DNA of 64,000 nt from Bordetella pertussis 18323 (GCF_000306945.1 NC_018518.1:434001-498000); one strand, 5' to 3'. Positions 35,928-46,675 are shown, counted from the stretch's first letter. Translations and numbers: made by a program. Notes: generated from the letters alone by a model not told the origin.

Positions 35928-36812
35928 ATGCCGCGTCGTGATCTGCTGGACTTGCTGGCGCTGGCCGCCGTATGGGGCGGGTCGTTCCTGTTCATGCGCG
36001 TGGCGGTGCCCGAGTTCGGGCCCGCCGCCCTGATGGAGCTGCGCGTGGGGCTGGCCGCGCTGTTCCTGCTGCCGCTGGCCCTGTGGCGCGGCAAGCCGGC
36101 GTTGATCGCACGGCACTGGAAGGCGATATTGGTGGTGGGCACGCTGAATTCGGCGCTGCCCTTCCTGCTGTATGCCTATGCGGCCCAGTCGCTGGGCGCG
36201 GGCTTTCTGTCGGTGGCCAATGCGGTCACGCCGGTGTGGGGCGCGGTGATCGGCTGGCTGTGGCTGGGGGACCGCCTGCCGCGCATGCGCGCCCTGGGCC
36301 TGCTGATCAGCCTGTCGGGCATCATCGTACTGGTATGGGACAAGCTGGATTTCCATGACGGCGGCACGGGGCCAGCCGTGCTGGCCGCCATCAGCGCGCC
36401 GGTGTTCTACGGCATGGCGGCCAACTGGACCAAGCGCTATCTCGGCCACGTGGACGCGCTGACCAACGCAACGGGCAGCATGGTGGCCGCCTCGCTGGTA
36501 CTGGCGCCCCTGGCGATCATCCACTGGCCCGAACAGGCGGTATCGTTCGAGGCGTGGCGCGCCACGGTGCTGCTGGCAATCGTCTGCACTGGCGCGGCCT
36601 ATATCGTGTTCTTCCGCCTGATCGCCCGTGTCGGCCCGACCGCCGCGGTCAGCGTGACATTCCTGGTGCCGGTGTTCGGCGTGCTATGGGGCGTGTGGTT
36701 CCTGGACGAAGCGGTGACGCCGCGCATCCTGGCCGGCGCCGGCGTGATCCTGGTCGGCACCGCGCTGGCGCTGGGCCTGGTGGGCGCCCGGCGCGTCGCG
36801 GCAGCCGATTAG
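35928..36812 (+). CDS. EamA/DMT-family transporter
   Basis: This 294-residue inner-membrane protein has about ten helices in two EamA repeats. The first begins LLDLLALAAVWGGSFLFMRVAV and the second in AVLAAISAPVFYGMAANW. Family members export amino acids, metabolites or drugs; the substrate is not predictable. It follows the broken MFS gene by 15 bases and its stop overlaps the convergent clsB stop. Confidence 0.85.
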   Translation: MPRRDLLDLLALAAVWGGSFLFMRVAVPEFGPAALMELRVGLAALFLLPLALWRGKPALIARHWKAILVVGTLNSALPFLLYAYAAQSLGAGFLSVANAVTPVWGAVIGWLWLGDRLPRMRALGLLISLSGIIVLVWDKLDFHDGGTGPAVLAAISAPVFYGMAANWTKRYLGHVDALTNATGSMVAASLVLAPLAIIHWPEQAVSFEAWRATVLLAIVCTGAAYIVFFRLIARVGPTAAVSVTFLVPVFGVLWGVWFLDEAVTPRILAGAGVILVGTALALGLVGARRVAAAD

Positions 36813-36956
36813 TACCGCCCCGCGCGCCCGGTCAGCGCCACGCCGATGCGCAGCATGGTGTAGGCCGCGACGTCGACGCATCGCCGCAGCCAGCCGCGCC
36901 GCTGGTAGTCCAGGGGCCGGATGAACTGGCCGCCCAGGGCAATGGCGCGCTCTAGG

Positions 36957-37999
36957 TGTGAAGATTCAATAGGTTGTATGCATGGTTCATCCGAACCGGA
37001 TTTGAGAAACTGGAAATCGCCAACCCCCCAGTTCACTCAAGGAGCCCGGCCGGATGAACACCCATAAGCATGCCCGATTGACCTTCCTACGTCGACTCGA
37101 AATGGTCCAGCAATTGATCGCCCATCAAGTTTGTGTGCCTGAAGCGGCCCGCGCCTATGGGGTCACCGCGCCGACTGTGCGCAAATGGCTGGGCCGCTTC
37201 CTGGCTCAGGGCCAGGCGGGCTTGGCCGATGCGTCCTCGCGCCCGACGGTCTCGCCCCGAGCGATTGCGCCGGCCAAGGCGCTGGCTATCGTGGAGCTGC
37301 GCCGCAAGCGGCTGACCCAAGCGCGCATCGCCCAGGCGCTGGGCGTGTCAGCCAGCACCGTCAGCCGCGTCCTGGCCCGCGCCGGTCTGTCGCACCTGGC
37401 CGACCTGGAGCCGGCCGAGCCGGTGGTGCGCTACGAGCATCAGGCCCCCGGCGATCTGCTGCACATCGACATCAAGAAGCTGGGACGTATCCAGCGCCCT
37501 GGCCACCGGGTCACGGGCAACCGACGCGATACCGTTGAGGGGGCCGGCTGGGACTTCGTCTTCGTGGCCATCGATGACCACGCCCGCGTGGCCTTCACCG
37601 ACATCCACCCCGACGAGCGCTTCCCCAGCGCCGTCCAGTTCCTCAAGGACGCAGTGGCCTACTACCAGCGCCTGGGCGTGACCATCCAGCGCTTGCTCAC
37701 CGACAATGGCTCGGCCTTTCGCAGCCGCGCCTTCGCCGCGCTGTGCCATGAGCTGGGCATCAAGCACCGCTTTACCCGACCTTACCGCCCACAGACCAAT
37801 GGCAAGGCCGAACGCTTCATCCAGTCGGCCTTGCGTGAGTGGGCTTACGCTCACACCTACCAGAACTCCCAACACCGAGCCGATGCCATGAAATCCTGGC
37901 TACACCACTACAACTGGCATCGACCCCACCAAGGCATCGGGCGCGCTGTACCCATCTCCAGACTCAACCTGGACGAATACAACCTATTGACAGTTCACA
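36957..37999 (+). mobile_element. IS481, copy 2 (simple insertion in clsB)
   Basis: 1043 bases, flanked on both sides by TCTAGG (36951-36956 and 38000-38005), a perfect 6-bp target duplication of the NCTAGN type. Both halves of the target gene clsB are present, so this is an original insertion. Confidence 0.97.
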
Positions 38000-38004
38000 T
38001 CTAG
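37054..38004 (+). CDS. IS481 transposase
   Basis: A 316-residue DDE transposase, with the same domains as in copy 1. Its last codons are GTT CAC ATC and the stop TAG, where TCTAG comes from the target duplication, so the stop codon lies outside the element. Confidence 0.95.
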   Translation: MNTHKHARLTFLRRLEMVQQLIAHQVCVPEAARAYGVTAPTVRKWLGRFLAQGQAGLADASSRPTVSPRAIAPAKALAIVELRRKRLTQARIAQALGVSASTVSRVLARAGLSHLADLEPAEPVVRYEHQAPGDLLHIDIKKLGRIQRPGHRVTGNRRDTVEGAGWDFVFVAIDDHARVAFTDIHPDERFPSAVQFLKDAVAYYQRLGVTIQRLLTDNGSAFRSRAFAALCHELGIKHRFTRPYRPQTNGKAERFIQSALREWAYAHTYQNSQHRADAMKSWLHHYNWHRPHQGIGRAVPISRLNLDEYNLLTVHI

Positions 38005-39059
38005 GCGTTCCTGCAGGTCCCAGGCGAAGGGCTGGTCGTCGACGACCACGTTGGCTTCGCGGGCCAGCAGCAGGCTGAAGGGATCGAGATTGGACGAGCC
38101 GACGGTAGCCATGTTGTCGATGACGGCGACCTTGGCGTGCAGGTAGCCCGGCATGTATTCGTAGATCTCGATGCCGCCGCGCAGCAGCCGGTCGTACAGC
38201 GCGCGCGTGGCGAAGTACTGCATGCGGTATTCGGGCTTGCCCTGCAGCAGCAGCCGCACGCGCACGCCGCGCGCGGCGGCCTGCATGAGGCTCTTGCGGA
38301 ATTGATGCCCGGGGAAGAAATAGGCGTTGGCGATCAGGATGTCGCGGCGCGCATGCTGGATGCCATAAAGGTAGGCCTGCTCGAAGGTCTGCCGAAAGCG
38401 CAGGTTGTCGCGCAGCAGCAATGCCGCGCGCAGCTTGCCGGCCGGCGAGGCGTCGGCGTGCACCGGCTTGAACAGGCGCATCCAGTCCCTTGGGTGGCGG
38501 CGCAGGCGGGCCCAGTTCAGCCGTACCCACAACAGGTCCTGGGCATAGAGTATGTGCGGCACCAGGGGGCCCTGCACCGCCACGGCGAAGTCGAAGCGCG
38601 GCGCGGGGATGTCGTCGCCGGGGTCGAGGTCGTCGTAGTCGTCGACGATATTGATGCCGCCGACGAACGCCAGCTCGGCGTCGACCACGGCCACCTTGCG
38701 ATGCAGGCGGCGCAAGCGGCTGCGCGAGAACGCCAGGTGGCCCAGCCAGCGGGGCTCGGGCCGGAAGATGCGGCACTGGCCGCCGGCCTGGGTGATGCGC
38801 AGGCGTATCGTCTCGGCCGTGCCGGCGCTGCCGAAACCGTCGAGCACCACGCGCACCTTGACGCCGCGGCGGGCAGCGCTCTCCAGGCATTCGAGCATCT
38901 GTCGCCCGGTGCGGTCGAGCAGGAAGATGTAGGTCTCCAGATGCACCGACAGGCGCGCCGCGTCGATGGCCTCGCATAGCGCGGGAAAGAAATCGCCGCC
39001 GTTTTGCAGCAGGCGGATGGCGTTGCCATCGGTCCAGTGCAACCTGACGATCTGGGCCT

Positions 39060-39920
39060 TCACGGCAATTCGAGCTCGGCCAGCAGCGGCGAATGATCCG
39101 ACAGGCGCGCCCACTCGCGCCCGCGCAGGACGCGGGCGCTGCGCACGGCGAAGCCGCGTTGGTAGATGCGATCCAGGCGGAACCACGGGAACACCGCCGG
39201 GAAAGTCCGCGGCGGCGGCAGGGGACAATAGGCGCCGCCCATGCCCAGCTGGTTGTTGCGTTCGAGCACCGCCACGCTGTTGGGCACGCCGCGCAGTACG
39301 TTGCCCAAGCGCCTGACCGAGTCGCGCAGGCGCGGCAGGTCGCCGCCGTGCGAGCGCGGCGCGTGCGAAAACACTTCGTACAGGCCCAGCTGCTGCACGA
39401 ACATCGGCGCCAGGCGGTCACCCCAATCGTTGAAGTCGCCCACGATCAGCAGCGGCGCGCCGTCCGGGACCGATTGCCGGATGCGGTCCGTCAGGGCCTG
39501 GATCTGGCGGCCACGACTGCCGGCGAACAAGCCCAGGTGCACGACGAAGCAGTGCACCTCGGTGCCGCCGACGTCGATGCGCGCGTGCAGCAGGCCGCGC
39601 TGCTCCAGACGATGGTCGGAGATGTCCTGGTTCTCGTGATCGAGGATGTCAAAGCGCGACAGCAAGGCATTGCCGTGATCGGTGCCGGTACGGATGGCAT
39701 TGCGGCCATAGGCCGCCTGCAGGCGCAGTGCGGCGGCCAGCGATTCGTGCTGGGCGTGCAGGACCGAGGATACCTCGTTGCGTCCCTGGACCTCCTGCAG
39801 GAAGACCAGGTCCGGACGCAGGCCATACAGGCCCAGGCGCAGATCGTTGAGGGACTCGCGCCGGCCCAGGGCCGAGCGGCCTTTGTGGATGTTGTAGCTG
39901 ACTACGCGAATAAGCGACAT
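39060..39920 (-). CDS. endonuclease/exonuclease/phosphatase-family protein (YbhP-like)
   Basis: This 286-residue metal-dependent phosphodiesterase-fold protein carries the family motifs VSYNIHKGR, FLQEVQGRNEV, VVHLGL, IVGDFNDWGDR and LSDHSPLLAE. It overlaps the downstream clsB start by four bases (GTGA), and in other proteobacteria a homologous gene (ybhP) also neighbours clsB, so a role in phospholipid metabolism is likely. clsB itself is disrupted here, so this gene may have lost its partner. No signal peptide is evident. Confidence 0.83.
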   Translation of the reverse strand: MSLIRVVSYNIHKGRSALGRRESLNDLRLGLYGLRPDLVFLQEVQGRNEVSSVLHAQHESLAAALRLQAAYGRNAIRTGTDHGNALLSRFDILDHENQDISDHRLEQRGLLHARIDVGGTEVHCFVVHLGLFAGSRGRQIQALTDRIRQSVPDGAPLLIVGDFNDWGDRLAPMFVQQLGLYEVFSHAPRSHGGDLPRLRDSVRRLGNVLRGVPNSVAVLERNNQLGMGGAYCPLPPPRTFPAVFPWFRLDRIYQRGFAVRSARVLRGREWARLSDHSPLLAELELP

Positions 39921-40032
39921 AGGAGGTATGGCGCGTTATCGAAACGGGCGAAGCCACGCCATTGCCCGGCCTGCCCGATTCCGGCCGCTGGCGGCGCCGC
40001 CGCCCATGGCGTCGGCGCTTCGCCAGCTTACT

Positions 40033-41823
40033 TCATTTCACTTCGACGTTGCGCAAGCGGATGTGCAGCTCGCGCAATTGCTTCTCGTCGACTTCCGACG
40101 GCGCGCCGGTCAACAGGCACTGCGCACGCTGGGTCTTGGGGAAGGCGATCACGTCGCGGATGGATTCGGCGCCGGCCATCATGGTGATGATGCGGTCCAG
40201 GCCGAACGCGATGCCGCCATGCGGCGGCGCGCCATACTGCAGCGCGTCCAGCAGGAAGCCGAACTTCTCGCGCGCCTCCTCGGCGTCGATCTTGAGCGCG
40301 CGGAATACCTTGCTCTGCACTTCCTCGCGGTGGATACGCACCGAGCCGCCGCCGATTTCCCAGCCGTTGAGCACCATGTCGTAGGCCTTGGCGACGGCCT
40401 TGCCCGGATCGCTTTCGAGGAAGTCCTCGTGGCCGTCCTTCGGGCTGGTGAACGGGTGGTGCGCGGCGGTATAGCGGTTTTCCTCCTCGTCGTACTCGAA
40501 CATGGGGAAGTCGACGACCCACAGCGGCTTCCAGCCGCCGCTGAACAGGCCGGCCTTCTTGCCGAATTCGCTGTGGCCGATCTTCACGCGCAGCGCGCCG
40601 ATGGCGTCGTTGACCACCTTGGCGCGATCCGCGCCGAAGAAGATGATGTCGCCGTTCTGCGCGCCGGTGCGCTTGACCAGTTCGGCCAGCGCGGCATCGT
40701 GCAGGTTCTTGACGATGGGCGACTGCAGGCCCTCGCGGCCCTTGGCCACGTCGTTGACCTTGATGTAGGCCAGGCCCTTGGCGCCGTAGATGCCGACGAA
40801 TTGCGTGTAGGCGTCGATCTCGCTGCGCGACATCTCGCCGCCGCCCTGCACGCGCAGCGCCACGACGCGGCTGCCCGCGGTGGTGGCGGCCGAGGCGAAC
40901 ACCTTGAAATCCACGTCGCGCATGACGTCGGTCATGTCGGTGAATTCCAGGTTGACGCGCAGGTCGGGCTTGTCCGAGCCATAGCGCTGCATGGCCTCCG
41001 TCCAGCTCATGATGGGGAACGGCGTGGGCAGGTCCACGTCCTGCACCACCTTGAATACATGGCGGATCATGCCTTCGAAGATTTCACGGATCTCGACTTC
41101 GTTCAGGAACGAAGTCTCGCAATCGATCTGGGTGAATTCGGGCTGGCGGTCGGCGCGCAGGTCTTCGTCGCGGAAGCACTTGGTGATCTGGTAGTAACGG
41201 TCGAAACCCGAGACCATCAGCATCTGCTTGAACAGCTGCGGCGATTGCGGCAGGGCAAAGAAATACCCGGCGTTGACCCGCGACGGCACCAGGTAGTCGC
41301 GCGCGCCCTCGGGCGTGCTCTTGGTCAGCATCGGCGTTTCGATGTCGATGAAGCCGAGCTGGTCGAGGTACTTGCGCACTTCGATCGAGACGCGGTAGCG
41401 CAGCATCAGGTTGTGCTGCATCTGCGGGCGGCGCAGGTCCAGCACGCGATGGGTCAGCCGGGTGGTTTCCGACAGGTTGTCGTCATCCAGCTGGAACGGC
41501 GGCGTCACCGACGCGTTGAGGATCTCGACCTGCTGGCACAGCACTTCGACCTCGCCCGAGGCCAGCTCGGCGTTGGCCGTGCCTTCGGGGCGCAGGCGCA
41601 CCAGGCCGGTGATGCTGATGCAGAACTCGTTGCGCAGGCGCTCGGCCGTGCCGAAAGCCTCGGCATTGTCGGGGTCGAACACGATTTGCGCCAGGCCCGT
41701 GCGATCGCGCAGGTCGATGAAGATGACCCCGCCGTGGTCGCGGCGGCGGTTCACCCAGCCGTACAGGGTGACAGTCTGGCCGAGATGGTCACGGCAAACC
41801 TGGCCGGTGTAGCAGGTACGCAT
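40033..41823 (-). CDS. aspS: aspartyl-tRNA synthetase
   Basis: This class IIb synthetase charges tRNA(Asp). The 596-residue protein starts at ATG 41823 with [18 protein letters not shown], has the N-terminal OB anticodon-binding domain ([21 protein letters not shown]), motif 2 around [19 protein letters not shown], a bacterial insertion domain, and motif 3 GIAFGLDRI near the C-terminus. Length is normal for the bacterial enzyme. It follows fmdB and a DUF502 gene on the same strand, a common beta-proteobacterial order. Confidence 0.95.
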   Translation of the reverse strand: MRTCYTGQVCRDHLGQTVTLYGWVNRRRDHGGVIFIDLRDRTGLAQIVFDPDNAEAFGTAERLRNEFCISITGLVRLRPEGTANAELASGEVEVLCQQVEILNASVTPPFQLDDDNLSETTRLTHRVLDLRRPQMQHNLMLRYRVSIEVRKYLDQLGFIDIETPMLTKSTPEGARDYLVPSRVNAGYFFALPQSPQLFKQMLMVSGFDRYYQITKCFRDEDLRADRQPEFTQIDCETSFLNEVEIREIFEGMIRHVFKVVQDVDLPTPFPIMSWTEAMQRYGSDKPDLRVNLEFTDMTDVMRDVDFKVFASAATTAGSRVVALRVQGGGEMSRSEIDAYTQFVGIYGAKGLAYIKVNDVAKGREGLQSPIVKNLHDAALAELVKRTGAQNGDIIFFGADRAKVVNDAIGALRVKIGHSEFGKKAGLFSGGWKPLWVVDFPMFEYDEEENRYTAAHHPFTSPKDGHEDFLESDPGKAVAKAYDMVLNGWEIGGGSVRIHREEVQSKVFRALKIDAEEAREKFGFLLDALQYGAPPHGGIAFGLDRIITMMAGAESIRDVIAFPKTQRAQCLLTGAPSEVDEKQLRELHIRLRNVEVK

Positions 41824-41863
41824 GCGGGATAACTCCGTGTATAGGCTGTGTAAGCGTAAAAGG

Positions 41864-42514
41864 TTACGGTTCGGCGCCCGGCGCCAGGGGCGCACCAGGC
41901 GTCGTGGGCGGGGATACGGGCCGGCGATCCGCCGGCGCCACGACCCCCATGGAAACGATGTACTTCAGGGCCGCGTCGACGCTCATCTGCAGATCGATGA
42001 CCTGGTCGCGCGGCATCATCAGGAAAAAGCCGGACGTCGGGTTGGGCGTGGTGGGCACGTAGACGCTGAGGTGTTCGCCGGGAAGGTACGAGGCCACCTC
42101 GCCGCTGGGCGTGCCGGTCAGGAAGGCGATGGTCCACGAGCCGGCGCGCGGGTACTGGATCAGCACGGCCTGGCGAAACGCCCGGCCATTGGGCGCCAGC
42201 ACGGTATCGCTGACCTGCTTGACCGAGTTGTAGATCGAGCGCACCAGCGGAATGCGCCCCAGGATGCGCTCCCAGTGCTCGAGCAGGCTGCGCCCGAGCA
42301 GGTTGGCGGCAAACACGCCCGTCAGCAGCACCACGGTGATGACGAGGACGAAGCGGAACCCGGGGATATCCACGCCAAACAACGACTGCGATGACAAGAA
42401 GCCGGGAACGAACCCCTCCAGCGTCGCGACGAGCAGGCCCAGCACCCATACCGTGATGGCCAGGGGCACCCAGATCAACAAGCCGGTGATGAAGTACTTC
42501 TTGAACACGCGCAT
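41864..42514 (-). CDS. DUF502 membrane protein
   Basis: This 216-residue protein has two N-terminal membrane helices ([21 protein letters not shown] and a second around [20 protein letters not shown]), followed by the family block [19 protein letters not shown], and a proline-rich tail. Its function is unknown. The ATG at 42514 fits the family; a TTG at 42529 right after the fmdB stop is the alternative. It lies 15 bases after fmdB and 40 before aspS. Confidence 0.82.
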   Translation of the reverse strand: MRVFKKYFITGLLIWVPLAITVWVLGLLVATLEGFVPGFLSSQSLFGVDIPGFRFVLVITVVLLTGVFAANLLGRSLLEHWERILGRIPLVRSIYNSVKQVSDTVLAPNGRAFRQAVLIQYPRAGSWTIAFLTGTPSGEVASYLPGEHLSVYVPTTPNPTSGFFLMMPRDQVIDLQMSVDAALKYIVSMGVVAPADRRPVSPPTTPGAPLAPGAEP

Positions 42515-42529
42515 GACGCTGTGCCGCAA

Positions 42530-42838
42530 TCAGGTGGAGGTGGCTGCCGGCGCCGCGGGTGCGGGCGTGGCGGCCGAGGCGGACGCACCGCCGGCGTCGC
42601 CGCCGCTGGCGGCCGGCGCGGCGGATTGGCCAGCGGCCGGCTTGCCCGCTCCGTTGTTGTTGCGAAAATCGGTGACGTACCAGCCCGAGCCCTTGAGCTG
42701 GAAGCCGGCGGCCGTCACCTGCTTGGAATACGTGCTCTGGCCGCAGGCGGGACAGTCCGCCAGCGGCGCATCGGAGATCTTTTGCAGCACGTCCTCGGCA
42801 TGGCCGCACGCGCTGCATTTATATGCATAAATGGGCAT
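42530..42838 (-). CDS. FmdB-family zinc-ribbon protein
   Basis: This 102-residue protein begins MPIYAYKCSACGHAEDVLQK and has a second Cys pair in DCPACGQ, forming a single zinc ribbon typical of the FmdB putative regulators. The rest is a Gly/Ala/Pro-rich low-complexity tail. It heads the fmdB-DUF502-aspS gene row. Regulatory function is suggested for the family but not established here. Confidence 0.85.
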   Translation of the reverse strand: MPIYAYKCSACGHAEDVLQKISDAPLADCPACGQSTYSKQVTAAGFQLKGSGWYVTDFRNNNGAGKPAAGQSAAPAASGGDAGGASASAATPAPAAPAATST

Positions 42839-43003
42839 TTAACGAAAACTCCCAGGCGAACCGGCGCGTGGAATTCCACCTCTGTGCCTGGCCGGGAAGG
42901 TCCGGGCGGCACGGCGGCTGGGCCGGCGAAATACGGGAAAGTCTTGAATTTTAGCGGTTTTTCAAGGAAAGGCCGCCTGGCGGCGGCGCGGCCCTGCCCT
43001 GTC

Positions 43004-44290
43004 TTATACCGGCAACATGAACATGGCAGCAGCCACCAGCGTCGGTACCAGCGCCGCGATGAACAGACGCCCAGACGATATGCTGCCGTCCGGGAAGTAC
43101 TTCCCGAGGATGGCGAAACCGGCCGGATTGGGCGCGTTGGCGATCACCGTCAGGCCGCCGCCGGTGACCGCGCCGGCCACGAGCATGTAGCGCCAGGCCT
43201 CGCTGGTTCCTTCGACCAACGAGCCCAGGTAAGTCAGCGCGGCATTGTCGGTGATGGCCGTCAGCGCAGTCGCGCCCCAGAACAGCACCGTGGGTTCCAG
43301 CCCGCCCAGCAGATCCTGCAGCCACCATTTCTGCAAGCCGCCCAGCACGACCAGGCCGGCCAGGAAGAAACCGACCATCAGGCCTTCCCTGATCATCAGC
43401 CGGCTCTGATGGCGCTGGTAGGCGTGCGCGAAGCCGATGAACATCATCAGCATGCCCAGGAACACAGCGGGATGATGCGCGGTAAGGACGATCCCCACCA
43501 GGAAGGCCAGGTGCATCAGCGTCACCGGCGCCGGCACGGGCGGCCGCTTCTCGGATGCGTCGCCGGACGCATTGACGCCGGCGCCGGTGCCCACCGCGCC
43601 CTCCAGCAGGGCCTGGCGGCACAGCATGGTCAGCACGCCGGCGTTCAGGAAGACGGCGACGGCGGCGCGCCAGCCGAAATGGGTAGCCATGTAGGCGGTA
43701 TCCCAGCCGAAGGTCGCGGCCACCATCAGCACGGGAGGCGCCGCGTAGGAGGTCAGCACGCCGCCGATGGACACGTTGACGAACAGCACGCCCAGCGTCA
43801 TGTACTTGAAGCCGGCGCGGCCGCTGCAGCGGAAGTAGCCGTCGCGCAGCAGGATGGCGGCCAGCGTCATGGCCGCCGGCTCGGTGATGAACGAGCCGCC
43901 CAGCGGCACGATCGACATGACGATGAAGAAGGTGGCCAGCTCGCGCCGTATCGGCACCATGGCCGCCAGCAGCCGCACCACGCTGCCCACCAGCTCCAGG
44001 ATGGGCCGGCTGGACGCCACCACCATGATCGCGAAGACGAACAGCGGCTCGGTGAAGTTGCGCGTATCCATGTACTGGACTGCGCGATCGGTGCCGGCCA
44101 TCAGCGCCATACAGGCGATCAGTACGAACGCCCATACGCCAAAGACGGCCTCGACCTCGGAAAGCAGGTGCCATACGCCGGCATGCGGCCCGTTGCGGTG
44201 AGCCAGGCGAGCAAAGAAGGGAACGGAAAACGTGTGTAGTACCGCCACGCTGAACAACAGCGTGGCCACGATTTCAATAGCGTGGGGCAT
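43004..44290 (-). CDS. putative Na+/H+ antiporter family membrane protein
   Basis: This 428-residue polytopic protein begins MPHAIEIVATLLFSVAVLH. It has about twelve hydrophobic segments and resembles the ion-transporter-superfamily putative Na+/H+ antiporters, with polar intramembrane stretches such as SITEPAAM-like GGSFITEPAAMTL and TAITDNAALTYLGS containing Asp and Asn that could bind Na+. The Met at 44290 is chosen over 44341 because the longer form adds a non-hydrophobic, non-family leader. It stands alone upstream of fmdB. The ion specificity is not shown by sequence. Confidence 0.78.
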   Translation of the reverse strand: MPHAIEIVATLLFSVAVLHTFSVPFFARLAHRNGPHAGVWHLLSEVEAVFGVWAFVLIACMALMAGTDRAVQYMDTRNFTEPLFVFAIMVVASSRPILELVGSVVRLLAAMVPIRRELATFFIVMSIVPLGGSFITEPAAMTLAAILLRDGYFRCSGRAGFKYMTLGVLFVNVSIGGVLTSYAAPPVLMVAATFGWDTAYMATHFGWRAAVAVFLNAGVLTMLCRQALLEGAVGTGAGVNASGDASEKRPPVPAPVTLMHLAFLVGIVLTAHHPAVFLGMLMMFIGFAHAYQRHQSRLMIREGLMVGFFLAGLVVLGGLQKWWLQDLLGGLEPTVLFWGATALTAITDNAALTYLGSLVEGTSEAWRYMLVAGAVTGGGLTVIANAPNPAGFAILGKYFPDGSISSGRLFIAALVPTLVAAAMFMLPV

Positions 44291-44416
44291 GGGGCTCTGT
44301 CGAAGGCGCTGCGCGGGGCGCCAGGCCTCGGCATGCTGCACGTGTTAAACAAGTGTCGGAATATAACGCAGCCGCGCGCCGCGGCGAACCCGTGAATACA
44401 CCCGATGCGGCGGCCT

Positions 44417-45729
44417 TCATGTTTGCCGGCGGGCTTCGCGCAGCAGTTGGGCGCCTTTTTCCGCGATCATGATGGTCGGCGAGTTGGTATTGCCCGAGGT
44501 GATGGTCGGCATGATGGATGCGTCGATCACCCGCAGGCCCTGCAGGCCATGCACGCGCAACGCGGCATCCACCGCCGCCTGCGCGTCGTCGCCCATCCTG
44601 CAGGTTCCCACCGGATGGAAAATGGTCGTGCCGATCTCGCCGGCCAGCCGCTGCAGGTCTTCCTCGCTCTGCCATTGCTCGCCGGGCCTGTATTCCTGCG
44701 GCTGGTAGCGCGCCAGCGCGGGCTGAGCCACGATGCGCCGGGTCAGGCGGATGCTGTCGGCGGCGACTTTGCGGTCGGCCTCGGTGGAAAGATAGTTGCA
44801 GAGGATCTCGGGATGGTCGCCCGGATCGGGCGAGACGATACGCACGTGGCCCCGGCTGGTCGGACGCAGATTGCACACCGACGCGGTGAAGGCGGGAAAA
44901 TCATGCAGCGGGTCGCCGAACTTCTCCAGCGACAGCGGCTGGACGTGGTACTCGAGATTGGCGCGCGACTGCTCGGGGCCCGAGCGGGCGAACGCACCCA
45001 GCTGCGACGGCGCCATGCTGAGCGGGCCGCGCCGCTGCACGGCGTATTGCAGGCCCATCCATGCCTTGCCCCACAGGGTGCCCGCCACCCCGTTCAAGGT
45101 GCGGGCGCCCCGCACCCGGTAGATCAGGCGCAGCTGCAGGTGGTCCTGCAGGTTTGCGCCCACGCCGGGCAGGTCATGCAGCACGGGCACCCCGCGCGCC
45201 TGTAGCAGCGCCGCCGGCCCCACGCCGGACACCTGCAGCAGTTGCGCCGACCCGATGGCGCCGGCGGCCAGCACCACCTCGCCGCGCGCCTGGGCATACT
45301 GTTCGCCGCCGCCCTCCGCCATGAAGCGCACCCCTACCGCGCGGCGGTTCTGGAACACCACGCGCGCCACCCGCGCGCCGGTCAGGACCTTCAGGTTGCC
45401 GCGGTCCATGGCCGGCCGCAGAAAACCCTTGGCGGTGTTCCAGCGCACGCCGCGGCGCTGGTTGACCTCGAAATAGTCGCAACCCTCGTTGTCGCCCTGG
45501 TTGAAGTCGTCGATCGAGGCGATGCCGGCCTGCGCGGCCGCCGCACGGAACGCGTCGAGCAATTTCCAGGACAGGCGCTGGCGCTCGACCCGCCATTCGC
45601 CGCCCGCGCCGTGGAAGGCGCTGGCGCCGCCATGGTGGTCCTCGCTGGCCTTGAACAGCGGCAGCACGTCGTCCCACCCCCAGCCCGGGTTGCCCTGCGC
45701 CGCCCAGCCGTCGTAGTCGGCGCGCTAGC
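44417..45729 (-). pseudogene. GMC oxidoreductase lacking its N-terminal FAD-binding part
   Basis: GMC flavoenzymes oxidise alcohols such as choline. The frame enters from the edge of IS481 copy 3 as RADYDGWAAQGNPGWGWDDVLP and runs to 44417, keeping the FAD/substrate domains and the catalytic [12 protein letters not shown] and [12 protein letters not shown] blocks. About 110 residues including the GxGxxG dinucleotide site and the start are missing. They are not on the other side of the IS, where a TonB receptor lies. It must be inactive as an oxidoreductase. Confidence 0.88.
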
Positions 45730-46675
45730 TGTGAACTGTCAATAGGTTGTATTCGTCCAGGTTGAGTCTGGAGATGGGTACAGCGCGCCCGATGCCTTGG
45801 TGGGGTCGATGCCAGTTGTAGTGGTGTAGCCAGGATTTCATGGCATCGGCTCGGTGTTGGGAGTTCTGGTAGGTGTGAGCGTAAGCCCACTCACGCAAGG
45901 CCGACTGGATGAAGCGTTCGGCCTTGCCATTGGTCTGTGGGCGGTAAGGTCGGGTAAAGCGGTGCTTGATGCCCAGCTCATGGCACAGCGCGGCGAAGGC
46001 GCGGCTGCGAAAGGCCGAGCCATTGTCGGTGAGCAAGCGCTGGATGGTCACGCCCAGGCGCTGGTAGTAGGCCACTGCGTCCTTGAGGAACTGGACGGCG
46101 CTGGGGAAGCGCTCGTCGGGGTGGATGTCGGTGAAGGCCACGCGGGCGTGGTCATCGATGGCCACGAAGACGAAGTCCCAGCCGGCCCCCTCAACGGTAT
46201 CGCGTCGGTTGCCCGTGACCCGGTGGCCAGGGCGCTGGATACGTCCCAGCTTCTTGATGTCGATGTGCAGCAGATCGCCGGGGGCCTGATGCTCGTAGCG
46301 CACCACCGGCTCGGCCGGCTCCAGGTCGGCCAGGTGCGACAGACCGGCGCGGGCCAGGACGCGGCTGACGGTGCTGGCTGACACGCCCAGCGCCTGGGCG
46401 ATGCGCGCTTGGGTCAGCCGCTTGCGGCGCAGCTCCACGATAGCCAGCGCCTTGGCCGGCGCAATCGCTCGGGGCGAGACCGTCGGGCGCGAGGACGCAT
46501 CGGCCAAGCCCGTCTGGCCCTGAGCCAGGAAGCGGCCCAGCCATTTGCGCACAGTCGGCGCGGTGACCCCATAGGCGCGGGCCGCTTCAGGCACACAAAC
46601 TTGATGGGCGATCAATTGCTGGACCATTTCGAGTCGACGTAGGAAGGTCAATCGGGCATGCTTATGGGTGTTCAT
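45725..46675 (-). CDS. IS481 transposase
   Basis: 316 residues; DDE transposase as in the other copies, with one visible difference: FLAQGQTGLAD in place of FLAQGQAGLAD. It ends TVHS followed by TAG, where GCTAG is flanking DNA. Confidence 0.95.
   Translation of the reverse strand: MNTHKHARLTFLRRLEMVQQLIAHQVCVPEAARAYGVTAPTVRKWLGRFLAQGQTGLADASSRPTVSPRAIAPAKALAIVELRRKRLTQARIAQALGVSASTVSRVLARAGLSHLADLEPAEPVVRYEHQAPGDLLHIDIKKLGRIQRPGHRVTGNRRDTVEGAGWDFVFVAIDDHARVAFTDIHPDERFPSAVQFLKDAVAYYQRLGVTIQRLLTDNGSAFRSRAFAALCHELGIKHRFTRPYRPQTNGKAERFIQSALREWAYAHTYQNSQHRADAMKSWLHHYNWHRPHQGIGRAVPISRLNLDEYNLLTVHS

Larger units (their letters stand above)
36809..39063 (-). pseudogene. clsB: cardiolipin synthase B gene split by IS481 copy 2
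   Basis: Phospholipase-D-family enzymes of this type make cardiolipin at the inner membrane. The 5' part (38000-39063) starts at GTG 39063, overlaps the upstream nuclease-like gene stop by GTGA, and carries both HKD motifs (HRKVAVVD and HAKVAVID). It is interrupted after LQERL. The 3' part (36809-36956) resumes ERAIALGGQFIRPLDYQRRGW and ends at 36809. Removing the IS and one TCTAGG copy rejoins the frame exactly to a protein of about 403 residues. The truncated protein would end with five IS-encoded residues. Confidence 0.9.

Noticed and set aside
45854..46381. 175-codon open frame opposite the IS481 transposase, present in every copy
   Set aside because: It is conserved only because the IS copies are identical; it has no start signals and no family features.
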